From Larix sibirica (Eukaryota > Streptophyta > Pinopsida > Pinales > Pinaceae), in the NCBI GenBank assembly GCA_004151065.3, contig NWUY0300080886.1:1-11729 (forward strand): DNA of 11,729 nucleotides, in the 5' to 3' direction. A model generated the notes under the pieces. That model ran no database searches. It was not told the DNA's origin and saw nothing but the letters and a program-made list of their open reading frames with translations. Of the stretch, positions 10,135 through 11,729 are shown piece by piece. Position 1 is the stretch's first letter. Every line of letters begins with the position of its first letter. Position numbers and translations under genes: made by a program.

Positions 10135-10649
10135 TTTCTCTATATTCCCACTCTAGTTCTCTTGTACTACTCTAATTCCAACAACCCCGAATCTCCCATT
10201 CAAATTCTCCTTTTATGCCCCCCAAAAGAATTATCCTTGGTTTCTTTCTTATCTAACAAACCAAGTGACATCTATCACTAAATATGTGGAATTTTGACTC
10301 ATTTTTTGGAGAGGAGGTTTCAGTTACTTTAGGGACGAGGAAAATAACTGCTTAACATCCCAAACCTAAATAATTACTTTCCCCTTTGTAATTTCTCTAT
10401 ATTCCCACTCTAGTTCTCTTATACTACTTTAATTCCAACAACCCCGAATCTCCCATTTGAATTCTCCTTTTATGCCCCCCAAAGAATTCTCCTTGGTTTC
10501 TTTCTTATCTAACAAACCAAGTGACATCTATCACTAAATTTGTGGAATATTGACTAAATTTTCAGAGAGGAGCCTTTTCAATTACTTTAGTGATGAGGAA
10601 AATAATTGCTTAACATCCCAAACCTAAAGAATTACTTTCTCCTTTGTAA
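10135..10649. repeat. Tandem duplication, two copies of about 257 bp
   Basis: Copy 1 spans 10135-10391 and copy 2 spans 10392-10649. Both begin TTTCTCTATATTCCCACTC and end CCTTTGTAA. By eye they are about 90% identical, with scattered substitutions and a one-base length difference in the run before GAATT. They abut with no spacer. The duplication lies in the first 750 bases of the candidate LTR, the U3 region, where enhancer duplications are common in LTR elements. Confidence 0.88.
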
Positions 10650-10845
10650 TATCATGGTCCTTCTTTAGTGGAAACCTGCATAGTCAGTTTTTGGAATTAT
10701 GCCTGTTTATTTACATAATGAAAACTATTATTTTACAACCATGAATATTAAAATTAATAATAACCCATGGTAGTTCATAACCAAGTCATAAAATTAAATT
10801 ACATTTAGCATGCTAATAATTAAATAATCACTTCATATTTTAAGG

Positions 10846-10865
10846 GTAATACCCCGGGGTATTAC
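10846..10865. repeat. 20-bp perfect palindrome at the LTR terminus
   Basis: GTAATACCCC is followed directly by its reverse complement GGGGTATTAC, one base inside the LTR end at 10866. The centre CCCGGG is one of few CpG sites nearby. The outer half is the expected LTR start; the inner half is an inverted copy of it. Confidence 0.9.
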
Positions 10866-10866
10866 A

Positions 10867-10879
10867 TCCCCTTCCCCTT
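10867..10879 (-). other. Polypurine tract of a Ty3/gypsy element
   Basis: The minus strand reads AAGGGGAAGGGGA and is followed without a gap by TGTAATACCCC. A polypurine tract directly before the 3' LTR primes plus-strand DNA synthesis in LTR retrotransposons. It lies about 47 bases after the pol stop codon, the normal place. Confidence 0.85.
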
Positions 10880-10884
10880 AAAAT

Positions 10885-10902
10885 AACACCGTTGTTGGTG
10901 TT
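10885..10902. repeat. Short hairpin in the pol 3' untranslated region
   Basis: AACACC and GGTGTT form a 6-bp stem around GTTGTT, between the pol stop codon and the polypurine tract. It may be chance; no function is assigned. Confidence 0.4.
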
Positions 10903-10925
10903 TCTCTTTTAACAAACATTTAGGT

Positions 10926-11093
10926 TTAGAATATAAATGGATATGCTTCACTCATAGAATGTTCCATTTCCCAGGTAGGTTCCTTAGGTGCAAAATGTTT
11001 CCATTGCACCTTTTCTTGGGTGATAACTTGATTCTGAAGCATCATTTCTTTCTTGTCTATTATTCACATGGGTTTTGGCTGGAACTCTCCCTA
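10926..11093 (-). pseudogene. C-terminal chromodomain of a Ty3/gypsy chromovirus integrase
   Basis: This is the end of a pol polyprotein. The readable frame gives EFQPKPM, a TGA, then IIDKKEMMLQNQVI, then VQWKHFAPKEPTWEMEH and MSEAYPFIF before a TAA at 10926-10928. These match the conserved pattern in plant chromoviruses: a linker ending in Pro-(Ile/Val)-x-Ile-(Leu/Ile)-Asp, then KVQW, then the E-x-TWE core, then YPxLF at the very end. The chromodomain tethers integrase to modified histones and directs insertion into heterochromatin. Polypurine tract and LTR follow in correct order. Upstream, at about 11093-11118, the reading is lost where the GTCGG-rich block begins, so the rest of pol is missing or outside the window. 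An overlapping 62-codon open frame (10984-11172) is a shadow. Confidence 0.83.
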
Positions 11094-11118
11094 TTTCATG
11101 GGTAAATTTAAAGCCAAA

Positions 11119-11605
11119 ATCCGACGACATATATGTTTTAATTTCGACAACACTTCGTCGAAAATCCGACAAACTATTCTTTTTTTAAACGTTGGTAAAA
11201 ATTCGATGGATATCCGACTAAAACAAAGTCTTGTTGAATTACTGACAACACAACATCGAATAAACTACACCTTTATTTTAAGCTAGATGTCACATAACCG
11301 ACGAAAAATACGCCGAATATCCGACCACAATTACATATGCCAAGACCAAAATTGCATCGAATATCCGACATCATTTACATACGCCAATGTCAGAAAACCG
11401 ACCAAGAAGCTGTCGAATATCCAACAACATTTACATACGCAAGGTCGAAAAACCGACCAAGAATCCGTCGAATATCCGACAACATTTACATATGCCAAGG
11501 TCAGAAAATTGACCAAGAAGCCGTCGAAATCTGACGTATGTAAGCAAAAATAGAAGAGAAAATCTAACGACAATTGTTGTCGGAGGTATAGCAACGTCGT
11601 CGGAT
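11119..11605. mobile_element. GTCGG-rich block with 10-bp terminal inverted repeats
   Basis: The ends are perfect inverted repeats: ATCCGACGAC (11119-11128) and GTCGTCGGAT (11596-11605). Inside, CCGAC/GTCGG words recur, with small hairpins at 11142-11161 (TTCGAC/GTCGAA arms) and 11568-11582 (CGACAA/TTGTCG arms). A 55/56-bp minisatellite fills the right half. CpG is dense (I count about 34 in 490 bases), unlike the CpG-poor surroundings. This fits a non-autonomous DNA transposon or the subterminal repeat zone of a larger one (for example CACTA or Mutator type), which I cannot choose between. No clear target-site duplication is visible, and the true ends may lie further out. Open frames here (11053-11594, both strands) are by-products of the repeat. 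Confidence 0.5.
11314..11530. repeat. Minisatellite with 55/56-bp unit
   Basis: Units begin CGAATATCC at 11314 (44 bp, shortened), 11358 (56 bp), 11414 (55 bp) and 11469 (56 bp), with a broken fifth start at 11525. Units share CATTTACATA, a CCAAGGTC-like word and GACCAAGAA. The 56-bp units at 11358 and 11469 differ at about six positions. No unique spacers separate units, so it is not a CRISPR-like array. The unit length is not a multiple of three throughout, which argues against coding. Confidence 0.85.
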
Positions 11606-11729
11606 CAAGTTCATGTTGGTGTCCATTTTGTCACCATTTTTGGATATCAAACACACTTTGATTGGCATGACTTTCACCATTTTTTATATAATAAGTCATT
11701 ATGCTTGCCATTCAAATCATCAAACAGAT

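Larger units (their letters stand above)
7234..10866 (-). mobile_element. Candidate single LTR, about 3.6 kb
   Basis: The right boundary is strong: on the minus strand a polypurine tract is followed at once by TGTAATACCCC, the usual start of plant chromovirus LTRs. The left boundary is good: TATTACA ends two bases before a primer-binding site. The ends form a perfect 7-bp inverted repeat (TGTAATA/TATTACA). No other coding remnant lies between. Inside are a 257-bp tandem duplication near the start and a possible TATA box at 9784-9790. Chromoviruses of the Del/Tekay type can have LTRs of several kilobases, so 3.6 kb is possible. The alternative is two different LTRs plus intervening sequence: another TATTACA end occurs at 10645, which would give a 222-bp unit. 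No second copy is in the window to prove the extent. Short plus-strand open frames inside it look spurious. Confidence 0.5.
5300..11093 (-). mobile_element. Ty3/gypsy chromovirus remnants in apparent tandem array
   Basis: In minus-strand order this composite contains pol end (chromodomain), polypurine tract, LTR, primer-binding site, gag and protease. A single normal element would run LTR, primer-binding site, gag-pol, polypurine tract, LTR, so here the end of one copy and the start of another flank one candidate LTR. Unequal recombination between LTRs is known to give such arrays. All parts are broken by stops and frameshifts. The gag, protease and chromodomain all fit the same broad chromovirus type, but whether both halves belong to one family cannot be told from this window. 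Confidence 0.55.

Noticed and set aside
11314-11530. CRISPR-like array
   Set aside because: Units are contiguous tandem copies without unique spacers, and the context is a plant transposon region.
11287-11594. Overlapping open frames on both strands in the minisatellite
   Set aside because: Repeated peptides come directly from the 55/56-bp units. Unit length varies and is not a multiple of three.

Overview
The window looks like intergenic, repeat-filled nuclear DNA of a land plant with a large genome. It is AT-rich and CpG-poor, contains no intact long gene, and most of it is explained by decayed transposable elements. The Ty3/gypsy pieces have plant chromovirus hallmarks: a primer-binding site resembling initiator-Met tRNA, an LTR starting TGTAATACCCC, and a C-terminal chromodomain. 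A gymnosperm is possible, but this rests on a general impression of the unknown ORF and is not shown by the sequence.

All recognisable coding remnants read on the minus strand, so the layout is given right to left. At 11119-11605 lies a CpG-rich, GTCGG-rich element-like block. It has 10-bp terminal inverted repeats and a 55/56-bp minisatellite, and it interrupts a retrotransposon pol gene. At 11093-10926 is the C-terminal chromodomain of that pol, followed by a polypurine tract (10879-10867) that directly abuts a TGTAATACCCC LTR start at 10866. A candidate LTR of about 3.6 kb runs to 7234 and ends TATTACA, with a 257-bp tandem duplication and a 20-bp palindrome inside it. It is followed by a degenerate Met-tRNA primer-binding site (7231-7220), a broken gag (7030 to about 5823) and a broken aspartic protease (5720 to about 5300).

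So a 3' pol end plus polypurine tract on one side, and a primer-binding site plus gag on the other, appear to share one LTR. This is the pattern of a tandem (LTR-internal-LTR-internal) array, although two abutting elements could also give it.

The gag-protease reading stops near 5300, next to an A7G9 tract and a 30-bp hairpin. Instead of reverse transcriptase and integrase, about 1 kb of non-coding sequence follows. After it comes a large decayed ORF (4246 to about 930, minus strand, roughly 1,100 codons) whose product I cannot name. It has an N-terminal globular half, a Pro/Ser/Thr-rich middle, a coiled coil and a further tail. The left end (1-900) holds no gene I can support, only a GCATG cluster and a weak second primer-binding-site-like motif.

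Nothing here is likely to make a working protein. The main interest is structural: the shared LTR, the unidentified repeat-type ORF, and the CpG-rich inverted-repeat block.
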